From assembly GCA_949292525.1 (NCBI GenBank), contig CASEZJ010000005.1, positions 1 through 38,453 of the forward strand: a DNA stretch of 38,453 bases, in the 5' to 3' direction. Shown here in pieces: positions 1 to 8,751 of the stretch. Within the stretch, counting starts at the first letter, position 1, and every line of letters starts with the position of its first letter. The position numbers and the translations under genes are program-made. The DNA is from an uncultured bacterium (GTDB lineage Bacteria > Bacillota_I > Bacilli_A > Acholeplasmatales > Anaeroplasmataceae). The notes beneath the pieces were generated by a model. That model ran no database searches. It saw only the letters and a list, made by a program, of their open reading frames with translations, and was not told the origin of the DNA.

Positions 1-1205
1 AAATTAGATGTAATATCGTTTCCTTCTGTATCAACAACTTTAACTGAGCTAACAGTTGCAATTTCAGCAATAGTTTTAACTTCAATTGTGAATGAACCTT
101 CAGGAATTTCTCTTAGATAATATGCACTACCCGATTCGCTATAATGTACTTCTTCTCCTAAACTATCTAAGATAGTTAATGATTGCATTACAAAACCTTC
201 ATCAACAACAACATCAAAGTAGAAATACTCATCTCCAGGAATTAAAACAGCCAAGTCATCATCAGTATTTTGTCCAAATACTTTATCAGTCATAGGATCA
301 TTGCTTGAAGAACCTATTCTTAAATTAGAAATTGAAGAATGAGCATCAGTTTTAATGCCAACTTGAACTTTATTACTTTCAAATAAAGCTTCAACAGTAA
401 CTTCACTTGCAGGCATTCTAAATGAATAATAATTACTTGATTCATTATAGGTTACTTCGATTTCTTCATCTGTATCGTCATTAGTAACTTTAACTCCAGT
501 TATATAATATCCTTTATATGCAACAGGTCTTAATGAAACTGAATCACCTTCTTCAGCAGCTTCTACCATATCAAAAAATTCATAAGCATCATTACTACGA
601 TAATTGATATCATATTTAACATCTGTTAAAGAAATGGTTGTATTAACATTTCCTACTGGCATTACATAGCCTTTATAAACTTTACAATATTTACTTTCAA
701 TTGAGTTATATCTTTCACCACTTAAATCAAGCCATTCAACCCTTCTAGAATCTCCTTCTCCGACTTCAACACGCAATCTATCAGGAGTTCTAGTTGCATC
801 AGTTCCTGTTCCAGTAACCCAAATATCAATTTCTTGTCCTGGAATGGCACTAGTTATATATTCAGTTGGTGACTCATATTCACTTGTAGCAACAGCATAT
901 TTAACGCTATATCCAGATGTTCCTTCAGCTTCTCCATCTACTAATTGATATGTTTTTAAGGTTGGATCTTCAATAGCATTAACTGTAATTGTTACATTAC
1001 TTTTTGGCATAGTGAATGTATAAGTAAAAGTATTTGTTTCAGTATTACTTGTTGTATAAGTTAAAACAATATCATTAGCTTTAACTTCAACTTTTTTCTT
1101 AGGTAGTTTAATTAATAATAAAATTAATCCGGCCATAAAAAGGACAAAAATTAATATTAAATAAATTAATATAGCTCTACGATCTGTAAATATACTTAAT
1201 ATCAT
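1..1205 (-). CDS. Membrane-anchored surface protein with Flg_new/InlB-like repeats (partial, C-terminus off the window)
   Basis: The frame is open from an ATG at 1205 to the window edge, about 401 codons with no stop. The start is set by a GGGGG ribosome-binding site that overlaps the stop codon of the upstream gene. Residues about 10-35 form one hydrophobic segment (IYLILIFVLFMAGLILLLI) followed by PKKK, which suggests a type II anchor with the rest outside. The outer part repeats a beta-rich unit ending in phrases such as FTMPKSNVTITVNA, YVMPVGNVNTTISL and FRMPASEVTVEALF. That is the signature of the bacterial repeat domains seen in Gram-positive surface proteins. The gene is 11 bp behind the GH3-derived membrane protein and almost certainly co-transcribed. 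An adhesive or glycan-contacting role is inference; no catalytic motif is visible in the part present. Confidence 0.75.
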   Translation of the reverse strand, partial: MILSIFTDRRAILIYLILIFVLFMAGLILLLIKLPKKKVEVKANDIVLTYTTSNTETNTFTYTFTMPKSNVTITVNAIEDPTLKTYQLVDGEAEGTSGYSVKYAVATSEYESPTEYITSAIPGQEIDIWVTGTGTDATRTPDRLRVEVGEGDSRRVEWLDLSGERYNSIESKYCKVYKGYVMPVGNVNTTISLTDVKYDINYRSNDAYEFFDMVEAAEEGDSVSLRPVAYKGYYITGVKVTNDDTDEEIEVTYNESSNYYSFRMPASEVTVEALFESNKVQVGIKTDAHSSISNLRIGSSSNDPMTDKVFGQNTDDDLAVLIPGDEYFYFDVVVDEGFVMQSLTILDSLGEEVHYSESGSAYYLREIPEGSFTIEVKTIAEIATVSSVKVVDTEGNDITSN

Positions 1206-1216
1206 AATTATCCCCC

Positions 1217-4078
1217 TTAATTTAATATTCTTAAAGTGTGTTCTAAATTGGTTTCCTTAAAGCATAAGTCTAACATTTCTTTTAATTTAGATTTAGTATT
1301 ATCATCACTAAAATATGGTAATGTCTTTAATAAAGGAATTAATTTATTAGCTAATAATAAATCTAGTGTTTCATCTTCATCGTTATTAAGTTCATGATAA
1401 ACAGCTGTATATGCTTCAATATTCAGAATTAAACTATTATTAAATACATAATTTGTTTTTTCTTTAACATAGGCAAAAAAACTATCTAGTTTATGCCATG
1501 AATTTTCAGATAAATAACTATTATTACGAGCAATTCTAACTTCAGATCTAAATGCATTGATATTTTTTGGTGTAGCTAAAACATGGTTTTCTTTAGCTAA
1601 ACCTTCTTCTAATATTGGATTTAATAGAATACCTTTTTCGATTAAATCTATGTCTAAATTATCAGTTATGATAAAATACCAAATATTTTTAGGTAATAAA
1701 ATTTGTTCATAATCTGCTAATTGTAAATAGAACTTATCATTACTTTGACTATTAGCTAATTCTACTTGAAAACTTGTAATAAAACTTTTATCAGTTGCTT
1801 CAATTACACTTACAAACATTTGTTGTTGATTATTTTTAGCTTTTAACAAGTTTTTAGCAACATCAGTCATTACATATTCATTATGTTCAATATCTAATTT
1901 TTTATATAATAGATGATTGTTTTCATCATAATTAATATAATTACGTTCAACTCCTAAAAACTCTTGCAAACAAGTTAAAAAGCGATAAACTAAAGTTGAT
2001 TTTGGTAAAATAATTAATTTTGTCATTGCTAAACTAGCTAACAAACTTCTAATCGTTAAATAATTAGTAACAATACCATTATTTTGTAAATATTCCATAA
2101 AATCAGTTACAAAGTTTGTAAAATTAACATTAGTTGTATTTTTTATTTCATCTGTCTCAATACTATAAACTGCTTCTTTAGGTTTAACTATTTCTTGTTT
2201 TTCTACTTCTTCTACTGTTGTTTCTTCTTTAGTTACTGGTTTAGTAAAAGAAACTCTAACTTCATCAACAAATTCTTTAAATTCTCTTAAATCGATAGTT
2301 TTTTCTTTAATTTTTAAATTTTTAATTAATCCAATAGTTGATAATGTAAAAAATAATATTCCCAAAACAATACATAAGATTGTTAAAACTAAAGAAATAT
2401 AGCAAAATGGTATGCGTTCATCATTACGATACATTGTACCAAATAAAAGGGCTAAACAAATAGTACTTGCTATAATTATTATAATCTTTAGGATATATGG
2501 TAAAATAAAATTATTATTTTGTTTAGTTTCAATATGACCAACAAATTCTTCTTCTTCATATTCAGATTTTTTAATTGTTTTATTTGTTAATGTACCTTCT
2601 AGTAATAGTTTAGTCCCATCACTAATTAAAACATTATAATTAGGTCCTATTAAAGGGGTTTTAATTTTTAAATAAACCATATCGCTTTGATTAGCAGAAA
2701 TATTAATATTTGATGTTAACAACATTATGGTTTTTTCATTTTCTTTTACTTGAGCATAATAAGTCATATTAGCGGCTAAATTGCCTTTGTTAGCCACAAC
2801 AAAAGCTATTTCATTATTTACTATTGTTAAACGATCATAATTAAAATTATTATAATTTAAACCTGTAAAAGTTTGATATTTAGCTAATTTTTTAACTAAA
2901 TGACCACAAGGGTTATATTTAGCTGTTATAATTTCTGATAAATATATTTTTGTGTCATGATATATTTCTGGTAAATACAAAATGGCATTAAAACCTTCAA
3001 GATATGTAAAATCAAAATCTTTATTAGTATTTAAAATAACTATAACTTTAGCTCTTGTATTTCTTAATACATCAGTGACTTTTTTTTGACCAATATTAAG
3101 TTTATCTAACGCTTCACAATCTAAGCCTAAGATAACTAGATCACAATTTGCTACTTCATCGGTAATTTTTTCAAGCGTTAGGGAATCAATATAGCCATCT
3201 TGTTCCCACGCTTTTTCAATTTTAATTAAATCATATAAATCAGATTCAAATTCATTAGCTAGATCTAGAGCTAAGTTGCCAATTAAACATATTTTTTGTC
3301 CGGTAACTAAAGGTAAAATATTATCATTTTTTAGCAAAACAATGCTATCTCTTGCAAGGCGCAATTTTAAATTTTCTTCATTATATACATTAGTAGAAAC
3401 TTGATTAGCATCTAATTCTTCTCTTACACATGTAATATCTAGTATATTTAAAACTCTATTAACTGCTAAATTAAGATTAAATAATGAAATACCATTATGT
3501 TCATTAACCCATTCATTATAATCTTCTTTAGTTATTTCTTTACGTTTTAAAGCTTGGTCTTTACCTTCTAGATCACTATATAGTTTAAAAATGGTTTCCT
3601 TTACTTCATTATCAGTAAAAACAAAAGTAACACCTTTATTTATACCTGTAATTATATTATTATAATCTAAGCTAGATAAAGCTATATAGTCATGTGCTTC
3701 AGTTATTTCATCTACAAAAGAATAAATGACATTTCTAAAATCATATTTACAATTAGAGACTAAAACAAAGTTATCCTTAGTCAATTCTTTTAATATAGAT
3801 TCATAAATTAAATCATTGTAAAAAGAATTATCACTATACATATTCTTATAATTTAAAGTATAGATAATATTAGAATTATTTTTATAGACGTTTGCATAAT
3901 TTTCTACAACCTTTAAATCACTAACATATGCTAAACTACTAGGTATCGTAAATTCTTTAAAAATAGCACTTGGTATATTTAAATCATCTATACCTTTTAG
4001 GTCTTCAGATATTAAAAAAATCAAATCTATTTTCTCTTTTAGAGTAAGTCTATTAATTATGTTTGTGTATGTCTTCAC
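1217..4078 (-). CDS. Membrane protein derived from a GH3 glycosidase, catalytic motifs lost, fused to a novel C-terminal region
   Basis: The N-terminus (RLTLKEKIDLIF) and residues 241-257 (LARDSIVLLKNDNILPL) match conserved GH3 beta-glucosidase blocks, also present in the intact GH3 gene at 6268-8697. Residues about 362-400 (LYLP ... YNPCGHL) correspond to the GH3 LPGEAGGE ... SPSGRL region. The barrel is cut to about 230 residues. The KHF motif is absent and the TDWGG nucleophile block seems replaced by VSNCKYD, so hydrolase activity is unlikely. A fibronectin-like stretch follows (about 410-500), then two transmembrane helices (about 525-548 and 558-585). A charged linker leads to a helical C-terminal domain of about 290 residues that I do not recognise. 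The start is GTG with AAGGAG upstream. It forms an operon with the repeat protein downstream. Scaffold or sugar sensing are possible roles; both are inference. Confidence 0.75.
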   Translation of the reverse strand: MKTYTNIINRLTLKEKIDLIFLISEDLKGIDDLNIPSAIFKEFTIPSSLAYVSDLKVVENYANVYKNNSNIIYTLNYKNMYSDNSFYNDLIYESILKELTKDNFVLVSNCKYDFRNVIYSFVDEITEAHDYIALSSLDYNNIITGINKGVTFVFTDNEVKETIFKLYSDLEGKDQALKRKEITKEDYNEWVNEHNGISLFNLNLAVNRVLNILDITCVREELDANQVSTNVYNEENLKLRLARDSIVLLKNDNILPLVTGQKICLIGNLALDLANEFESDLYDLIKIEKAWEQDGYIDSLTLEKITDEVANCDLVILGLDCEALDKLNIGQKKVTDVLRNTRAKVIVILNTNKDFDFTYLEGFNAILYLPEIYHDTKIYLSEIITAKYNPCGHLVKKLAKYQTFTGLNYNNFNYDRLTIVNNEIAFVVANKGNLAANMTYYAQVKENEKTIMLLTSNINISANQSDMVYLKIKTPLIGPNYNVLISDGTKLLLEGTLTNKTIKKSEYEEEEFVGHIETKQNNNFILPYILKIIIIIASTICLALLFGTMYRNDERIPFCYISLVLTILCIVLGILFFTLSTIGLIKNLKIKEKTIDLREFKEFVDEVRVSFTKPVTKEETTVEEVEKQEIVKPKEAVYSIETDEIKNTTNVNFTNFVTDFMEYLQNNGIVTNYLTIRSLLASLAMTKLIILPKSTLVYRFLTCLQEFLGVERNYINYDENNHLLYKKLDIEHNEYVMTDVAKNLLKAKNNQQQMFVSVIEATDKSFITSFQVELANSQSNDKFYLQLADYEQILLPKNIWYFIITDNLDIDLIEKGILLNPILEEGLAKENHVLATPKNINAFRSEVRIARNNSYLSENSWHKLDSFFAYVKEKTNYVFNNSLILNIEAYTAVYHELNNDEDETLDLLLANKLIPLLKTLPYFSDDNTKSKLKEMLDLCFKETNLEHTLRILN

Positions 4079-4109
4079 TGCTCCCCAACTCCTTAAATCA
4101 ATTATTTAA

Positions 4110-4115
4110 ATTATA
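4110..4115 (-). promoter_or_regulatory. Extended -10 of the GH3-like membrane protein operon
   Basis: Minus-strand TATAAT preceded by TGT gives an extended -10 about 30 bp upstream of the GTG start. The -35 is poor. There is no other likely start point in the 140 bp upstream. Confidence 0.5.
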
Positions 4116-4216
4116 ACATTTATTTTGTTTATATACCATAAAAGATTACAAATTCACTAAAAAATCACTTTTACAATTAACTTTTTTTAAATTAATTAAA
4201 AAAAATATTTTTTTTG

Positions 4217-4244
4217 TTGACAATAGCTTGGATTATGGTATAAT
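4217..4244 (+). promoter_or_regulatory. tRNA-Glu promoter
   Basis: Perfect TTGACA (4217-4222) and TATAAT (4239-4244) hexamers with a 16-bp spacer lie about 40 bp upstream of the mature tRNA 5' end. This is the best consensus promoter in the window, as expected for a stable RNA. Confidence 0.85.
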
Positions 4245-4285
4245 ACTACATGCGCGCTTAGGTTGTTGCGCTTAATCTTATATAT

Positions 4286-4361
4286 GGCCCGTTGGTGAAA
4301 CGGTTAACACACATGCCTTTCACGCATGCACTTGTGGGTTCGAACCCCGCACGGGTCACCA
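4286..4361 (+). tRNA. tRNA-Glu (anticodon TTC)
   Basis: The 76-nt cloverleaf has acceptor arms GGCCCGT / ACGGGTC with one G-T wobble, a T-loop GTTCGAA, and an anticodon stem CATGC/GCATG around the loop CTTTCAC (anticodon TTC at 4319-4321). The terminal CCA is encoded. The gene has its own promoter and stands alone. No copy of its 3' end is seen elsewhere in the window, so it is not flagged as an attachment site. Confidence 0.95.
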
Positions 4362-4362
4362 T

Positions 4363-4447
4363 AGTAAATTCAACTTTATTACTAAAAATTAAAATTATAT
4401 TAGAAAAATGGTAATAAAGAATATATAAAATTTCATTTTTATGGTTT
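4363..4447 (+). other. Structured RNA tail behind the tRNA, able to pair with the downstream terminator
   Basis: Immediately after the tRNA CCA, CTTTATTAC (4374-4382) pairs perfectly with GTAATAAAG (4411-4419). In addition AGTAAATTCAAC (4363-4374) can pair with GTTGGAATTTACT (4473-4485), one arm of the terminator at 4448-4498, with a single bulged G. TTACTAAA (4379-4386) can also pair with TTTAGTA (4445-4451). The segment therefore has mutually exclusive folds, like an attenuator, but no known riboswitch or T-box sequence is recognised. Confidence 0.45.
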
Positions 4448-4498
4448 AGTAGTGAATTTTCAACAAATGACAGTTGGAATTTACTACTATTTTTTTTA
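4448..4498 (+). terminator. Intrinsic terminator downstream of tRNA-Glu
   Basis: A stem of about 16 bp (AGTAGTGAATTTTCAAC with GTTGGAATTTACTACT, loop AAATGACA) is followed by ATTTTTTTT. It ends the tRNA transcript, or attenuates read-through toward the small broken gene at 4534. Confidence 0.8.
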
Positions 4499-4533
4499 TA
4501 AAAATCAAAAAAATAAATATGGAGGAATAGTAA

Positions 4534-4736
4534 ATGATAAATTATGAAGAAAAATTTTATACAACGAAAAAGGATTTTGTACGAATTTTATGTATAAAGG
4601 AAGTTATGTAAAATTAAAAGGAATTACAAAAGATGAACTGATTTTAAAACAAAATAAAAAAATCCTAGAATTTAATCTAAGATTTATATCATTCATCAAA
4701 TATACATTGGTTTTAGTGGGATATATCAATTTATAA
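4534..4736 (+). pseudogene. Small frameshifted gene, unknown family
   Basis: A good ribosome-binding site (GGAGG, 8 bp spacing) precedes an ATG at 4534 that opens a frame of only 25 codons (MINYEEKFYTTKKDFVRI ...). From 4590 a different frame continues for 48 codons (MYKGSYVKLKGITKDELILK ... YINL, stop at 4734-4736). The two pieces join naturally into one charged N-terminal region plus a hydrophobic end (FIKYTLVLVGYI), which suggests a single small membrane protein with a frameshift near 4575-4590. I do not recognise the family. Alternatively only the second frame is a gene. Confidence 0.4.
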
Positions 4737-4837
4737 ACGCTATATTTATTAGCTCTAATATGAATTAAGTTAAGTATAGCATAAATTATTAAAGATAGTT
4801 GTTAATATTTTCTATAAATAAAGTAATAAAACATATA

Positions 4838-5191
4838 TTAAGCCAAATTTATAGATATATAAAAAATGTGAGCTAAAATAAGAATAATTAGCAATATAAC
4901 TGATGTATAGTATGTACATTTAACTGCAAAATCACTCGGCTCATTATCTATATCATCTGTATTTTTTCTACGTATGTATGATTGTATTGAATTCGATAGA
5001 TATGCAACCTGGTAAGGTAAAAAAGCACAAATTAATTCTATTATCCCTAGAAGTGCTAAGAGAATAATAGTAATTATTACACTTACATTTAATTTTAGAA
5101 AGATGAGTTCTAAAATCATGATGGTTATTATAGTTAAAAATAAAGCTATAAATACTAATATTTTAACTAGCGTTTTTGTCTCGCTTTTCAT
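4838..5191 (-). CDS. Small three-helix membrane protein, unknown function
   Basis: The 117-residue protein beginning MKSETKTLVKILVF has three hydrophobic segments (about residues 8-30, 36-58 and 92-114) and a charged loop (RRKNTDDIDNEPSD) between the second and third. A longer reading from 5263 is unlikely: a promoter (TTGCTA-17-TATAAT) sits inside that extension at 5232-5260, and GGAG stands 9 bp before the ATG at 5191. No family is recognised. It stands alone between the small broken gene and the permease remains; no clear terminator is visible in 4737-4837. Confidence 0.55.
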   Translation of the reverse strand: MKSETKTLVKILVFIALFLTIITIMILELIFLKLNVSVIITIILLALLGIIELICAFLPYQVAYLSNSIQSYIRRKNTDDIDNEPSDFAVKCTYYTSVILLIILILAHIFYISINLA

Positions 5192-5231
5192 ATGACTAAT
5201 CTCCATTTTAGTTTGATAAATTCCTAAATAT

Positions 5232-5260
5232 ATTATACGATACGCTAAATGTTTTAGCAA
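5232..5260 (-). promoter_or_regulatory. Promoter of the small membrane protein
   Basis: Minus-strand TTGCTA (5255-5260) and TATAAT (5232-5237) are separated by 17 bp. This fixes the translation start downstream at 5191. Confidence 0.55.
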
Positions 5261-5341
5261 CACTTTGTTTATTGAATTTGGCTTTTTAAAAATCGCACAA
5301 CAAAAAGGAAATATTATTGTTTAGTAACTTAAAAATGGGTT

Positions 5342-6266
5342 TTATATACTATACCAAATCTTTAAATGATTATATTTAGCTTTATTTAATATTTGAGTTA
5401 TACCATCTTGATATGTACCTAAGACATAATTACAGTAATATGGTAAAGCTAAATATTTTAATTGTGATGTTAAAGTATATAATAAGAAATAACCTAAAAG
5501 CAATAACATATATTTATCGGTGAAAATGACCTTTAATTGTAAAATAAAGGGAACTTTTTTTCTTCGATACCATTACTTTCAGCTGTAACTCTTTCTTTAG
5601 TATAATAATATTCAAGTAAGACAAGTGGTAAAGATATACAAGATAAAATTGACATAACTATTATCCACATTCGTTTACTTGCACCTAAAGTAGGCATTAT
5701 AGCCATCGGAAAAATTAAAGTTACAAAAATACCAGTCATCATGATTGTAGATACATTATTAAATACTGCTAGTACTCCTCTTTGAGCAGTATTTCTAGTT
5801 GATAAAGATACCATTAAATTATGACTCATATTATAAATTGTGAAAGCTAATGAATAATATAAATTATATGAAATCATTACCCATATTATTTGTAACACTT
5901 CATTATTACTAGGAACAACAAATAATAAAATACACTAACACAAAGAAATGGTGCCGATAATAATAACCATGGTCTAGCTTTACCTTATTTAGTATGAGTT
6001 CTATCGATTATAGCTCCCATAATGACATTAGTAATTGCATCTAAAATTTTTGATAAGATTGGGAAATAACTAAAATCATTCCTTTCCATAATTCCACCAA
6101 GTTTTAAAACATCAGTATAATAGACATTTATTTAAGTAGCCATGACTGCATTAAATAATAAAACACCACATGGTCCAAGTAAATAGCCGATCCATTTTTC
6201 TTTATTAGTTACATTTTGTGATTTTAATTTTTAATTAAATATCGGCTTATTTAAAACATTTTCCAT
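5342..6266 (-). pseudogene. GPH-family sugar:cation symporter, inactivated
   Basis: Conceptual translation in pieces gives a clear GPH (melibiose permease-like) transporter: [57 protein letters not shown], then YMLLLLGYFLLYTL and YYCNYVLGTYQDGITQ. It is broken by three in-frame TAA codons (after KPIFN, NAVMAT and DRTHTK), by a 1-nt frameshift near 5925 and by another near 5545. It stops after about half of the usual 12 helices, so the C-terminal half is deleted. The ATG at 6266 follows the GH3 stop codon by one base with GAGGAG upstream, so it was the second gene of a GH3-permease operon. It would have imported the glycoside cleaved by that enzyme. Confidence 0.85.
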
Positions 6267-6267
6267 G

Positions 6268-8697
6268 TTATTGCTCCTCAATATTAGGCAATTCTGGTGC
6301 CATTATTTTGGTAAGTATTTTCTTAATTCCTTTTAACAAATGACCATTTGCAAGATCTACAAAACCACAGGCAAAATTGTAAGGAAATGTATTACCAGCA
6401 CACATTGACATTGATATTATTGAATTACTTTCTAAGACTCTTCTTAAAAATATAGCTCCTTTAATTTTATTATCTCTAATTGGTCCTTCTGGTAATTTTA
6501 GAGCTTTTCTATATTGTTTATTTGCTACACTTAAAACAGCTTTATATAAAATATTACCAATAAAAGTTTCTTTTAAATAGGTGAATCTACTGTCTATATT
6601 TAAAGGCTTTTTCGTTACTTTAGGTGGTATATTTAGCTTAAAATGACTACCATATTTTAAATCATCTATTTTTTCTAATTTGGCATTTTGATAATAATCA
6701 TTAATTTCATCTAATTCTGTTTTTTCTTCTTTACCAACAATAATAGAATCTTCTAAAATTACACTTTGAGAATTTTTACATATGCTAAATATATATTTAC
6801 CTTCATCTAATATATATTTATTTTCTTCTATATTAAAATATTTTAACTCATTTAAATTAATAATAAATTCTGCAGTCTTAATTTCTGAAGGTTCTAAATA
6901 TAATTTACTAAATCCTTTTAATTCTCTTTTAGCTTTAAAAATTTTATTTATAGGACTACTTACATATAACTCTACTACTTCAGCACCCTTAATTTCTCCT
7001 ATATTTTTTATATCTACATTAATGATTATCTTGTCATTTTCTTTTTTTATTTTTAAATTATCATATTTAAATTTTGTATAACTTAAACCATAACCAAAAG
7101 GAAATAATACTTCTTTATTTTTATTTAAATAATATCGATATCCTACTAAGATACTTTCTTTATAAATTGATCTTTCTTCTTTTCCAAATTCATCATGATA
7201 AGCAACATCTTCATATTTGATAGGCCATGTTTCACTAAGTCTTCCCGAAGGTGATACTTTACCAAATAATAGTTTATAAACTGCTTCACCACCAGCTTCA
7301 CCTGGTAAATACATATTGATTATTCCTTTTACTTTATCTACAAATGGTAATTCAATTGGTGAACCTCCAAATAAAACCACAATTATATTTTTATTTAATT
7401 TAATAAGCTCATTTACTAATTCTAATTGATTTGTTGGCAACTGCATATTAACTCTATCTTGGCCTTCACTTTCAATTAAATCTGTTAAGCCTAGAAATAA
7501 TATTATATCTTCATAATCATTAGCTTTTTTAATTGCTTCAGCAATTAAATTTAAGTTTGTTTCTGCATTTACTTCTTTATAACCACATACAAATTCATAA
7601 TTAATACTATGATCATTAAAGGCCGTTTCTGCATCTTTTAACATAACTGGATTTATCATTGAACTACCAGCACCTTGATAACGCATATGATTAAATAAAT
7701 CACCAATTATTAAATATTTCTTGTTTTCTTTAAGTGGTAATATATTATCATTTTTTAATAACACAGCACTATCACAAGCTATATCTAAAGCTATTTGGTA
7801 ATGTTTATTAAAATCAACTATATTTTCCTTAACATTTTCATGTTTATAAACTAAATTTAAAACATTTAAAACGGCTTTATCTAATACATCTTCAGCTAAT
7901 GTTTTATTTTTAATCGCATCATATATTTGTTTTTTACATATTGCAGTATCACCAGGCATTTCTAAATCTAAGCCAGCTTCTATCATTTTATCTCGATTAT
8001 GACTTCCTCCCCAATCAGTCATAACTAAACCATTAAATCCCCATTCTTTTCTTAATATGTCACTTAATAACCACTTATTTTCTGAGGCATAAATACCATT
8101 AATTTTGTTATATGATGACATAACAGTTTCAGCATAACCATCTTTAATAACCATTTCAAATGGTTTTAAATAGATTTCGCGCATAGCTCGCATATCACAA
8201 ATACTATCACCCATAAAACGATAGTTTTCACTATTGTTTAAAGCAAAATGCTTAACCGCCACCGCAACACCATTTTCTTCAATCCCTCTAACAACATCTT
8301 TGGCCATTACACCTGTTAAATATGGATCTTCTGAAAAATATTCGAAATTTCTTCCTGCTAAAGGATTACGTTTAATATTTACACCTGGTCCTAAAACAAC
8401 ACTAACACCGTAATGCTTAGCTTCCTTAGCTAAACATACCCCCATCTTATAAGCATTATCTTTATTCCAACTAGAAGCTAATGTGGCCGCTGTCGGAAAA
8501 GCTGTAGCTTTTTCTGATTCACTGATTCCGTTATCTCTTTTATCGGTTTGAACTCTTAAACCATGAGGTCCATCAGCCATCTTAATGCTTTTTATATTTA
8601 ATCTTTTAATAGCATTCGTGTTCATAAAATTTGTGCCTGAAACTAAGGCTATCTTTTCTTCTAATGTTAATTTTTTTAATATTTCTAACGTATTCAC
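6268..8697 (-). CDS. GH3 family beta-glucosidase (intracellular)
   Basis: This 809-residue protein has the full GH3 layout. The N-terminal barrel carries the substrate motif KHF (149-151) and the nucleophile block VMTDWGG with Asp228. The C-terminal alpha/beta sandwich carries the likely acid/base region ESEGQDR (about 412), LPGEAGGEA and SPSGRLSETWP, then a fibronectin-like domain, and about 110 extra residues typical of cytosolic Bacillota enzymes. There is no signal peptide, so it acts on imported beta-glucosides; exact sugar specificity cannot be read. The start is GTG with AGGAGG at 9 bp. It is transcribed divergently from an AraC pseudogene, and its partner permease just downstream is dead, so its substrate supply is doubtful. 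Compare the degenerate paralogue at 1217-4078. Confidence 0.93.
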   Translation of the reverse strand: MNTLEILKKLTLEEKIALVSGTNFMNTNAIKRLNIKSIKMADGPHGLRVQTDKRDNGISESEKATAFPTAATLASSWNKDNAYKMGVCLAKEAKHYGVSVVLGPGVNIKRNPLAGRNFEYFSEDPYLTGVMAKDVVRGIEENGVAVAVKHFALNNSENYRFMGDSICDMRAMREIYLKPFEMVIKDGYAETVMSSYNKINGIYASENKWLLSDILRKEWGFNGLVMTDWGGSHNRDKMIEAGLDLEMPGDTAICKKQIYDAIKNKTLAEDVLDKAVLNVLNLVYKHENVKENIVDFNKHYQIALDIACDSAVLLKNDNILPLKENKKYLIIGDLFNHMRYQGAGSSMINPVMLKDAETAFNDHSINYEFVCGYKEVNAETNLNLIAEAIKKANDYEDIILFLGLTDLIESEGQDRVNMQLPTNQLELVNELIKLNKNIIVVLFGGSPIELPFVDKVKGIINMYLPGEAGGEAVYKLLFGKVSPSGRLSETWPIKYEDVAYHDEFGKEERSIYKESILVGYRYYLNKNKEVLFPFGYGLSYTKFKYDNLKIKKENDKIIINVDIKNIGEIKGAEVVELYVSSPINKIFKAKRELKGFSKLYLEPSEIKTAEFIINLNELKYFNIEENKYILDEGKYIFSICKNSQSVILEDSIIVGKEEKTELDEINDYYQNAKLEKIDDLKYGSHFKLNIPPKVTKKPLNIDSRFTYLKETFIGNILYKAVLSVANKQYRKALKLPEGPIRDNKIKGAIFLRRVLESNSIISMSMCAGNTFPYNFACGFVDLANGHLLKGIKKILTKIMAPELPNIEEQ

Positions 8698-8728
8698 AGT
8701 TTTCGCCTCCTACTATATTATAATATAT

Positions 8729-8742
8729 ATAAGCGCTTTTAT
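8729..8742. promoter_or_regulatory. AAGCGCTT operator-like palindrome upstream of the GH3 gene
   Basis: ATAAGCGCTTTTAT lies just upstream of the likely minus-strand -10 (TATAAT, about 8718-8723). The AAGCGCTT core resembles CcpA cre or other LacI-family sites, but the full cre consensus is not met. The same core recurs upstream of uxuA. Confidence 0.4.
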
Positions 8743-8751
8743 CTTGCATAA

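Noticed and set aside
4286-4361. tRNA-Glu as attachment site of an integrated defence island
   Set aside because: No duplicated tRNA 3' segment is found elsewhere in the window and the recombinase lies 17 kb away beside its own paired sites.
4363-4498. T-box riboswitch behind the tRNA
   Set aside because: The conserved T-box sequence and specifier-loop elements are not seen; the segment directly follows a tRNA rather than leading a synthetase or amino-acid gene.
6000-6240. In-frame TAA codons of the permease as recoded glutamine
   Set aside because: TAA is the ordinary stop of many intact genes here, and the permease also has frameshifts and a missing C-terminal half, so it is a pseudogene.
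6782-7081. Plus-strand open frame of 99 codons inside the GH3 gene
   Set aside because: Antisense to a conserved GH3 coding region, with low-complexity hydrophobic translation typical of AT-rich antisense frames.
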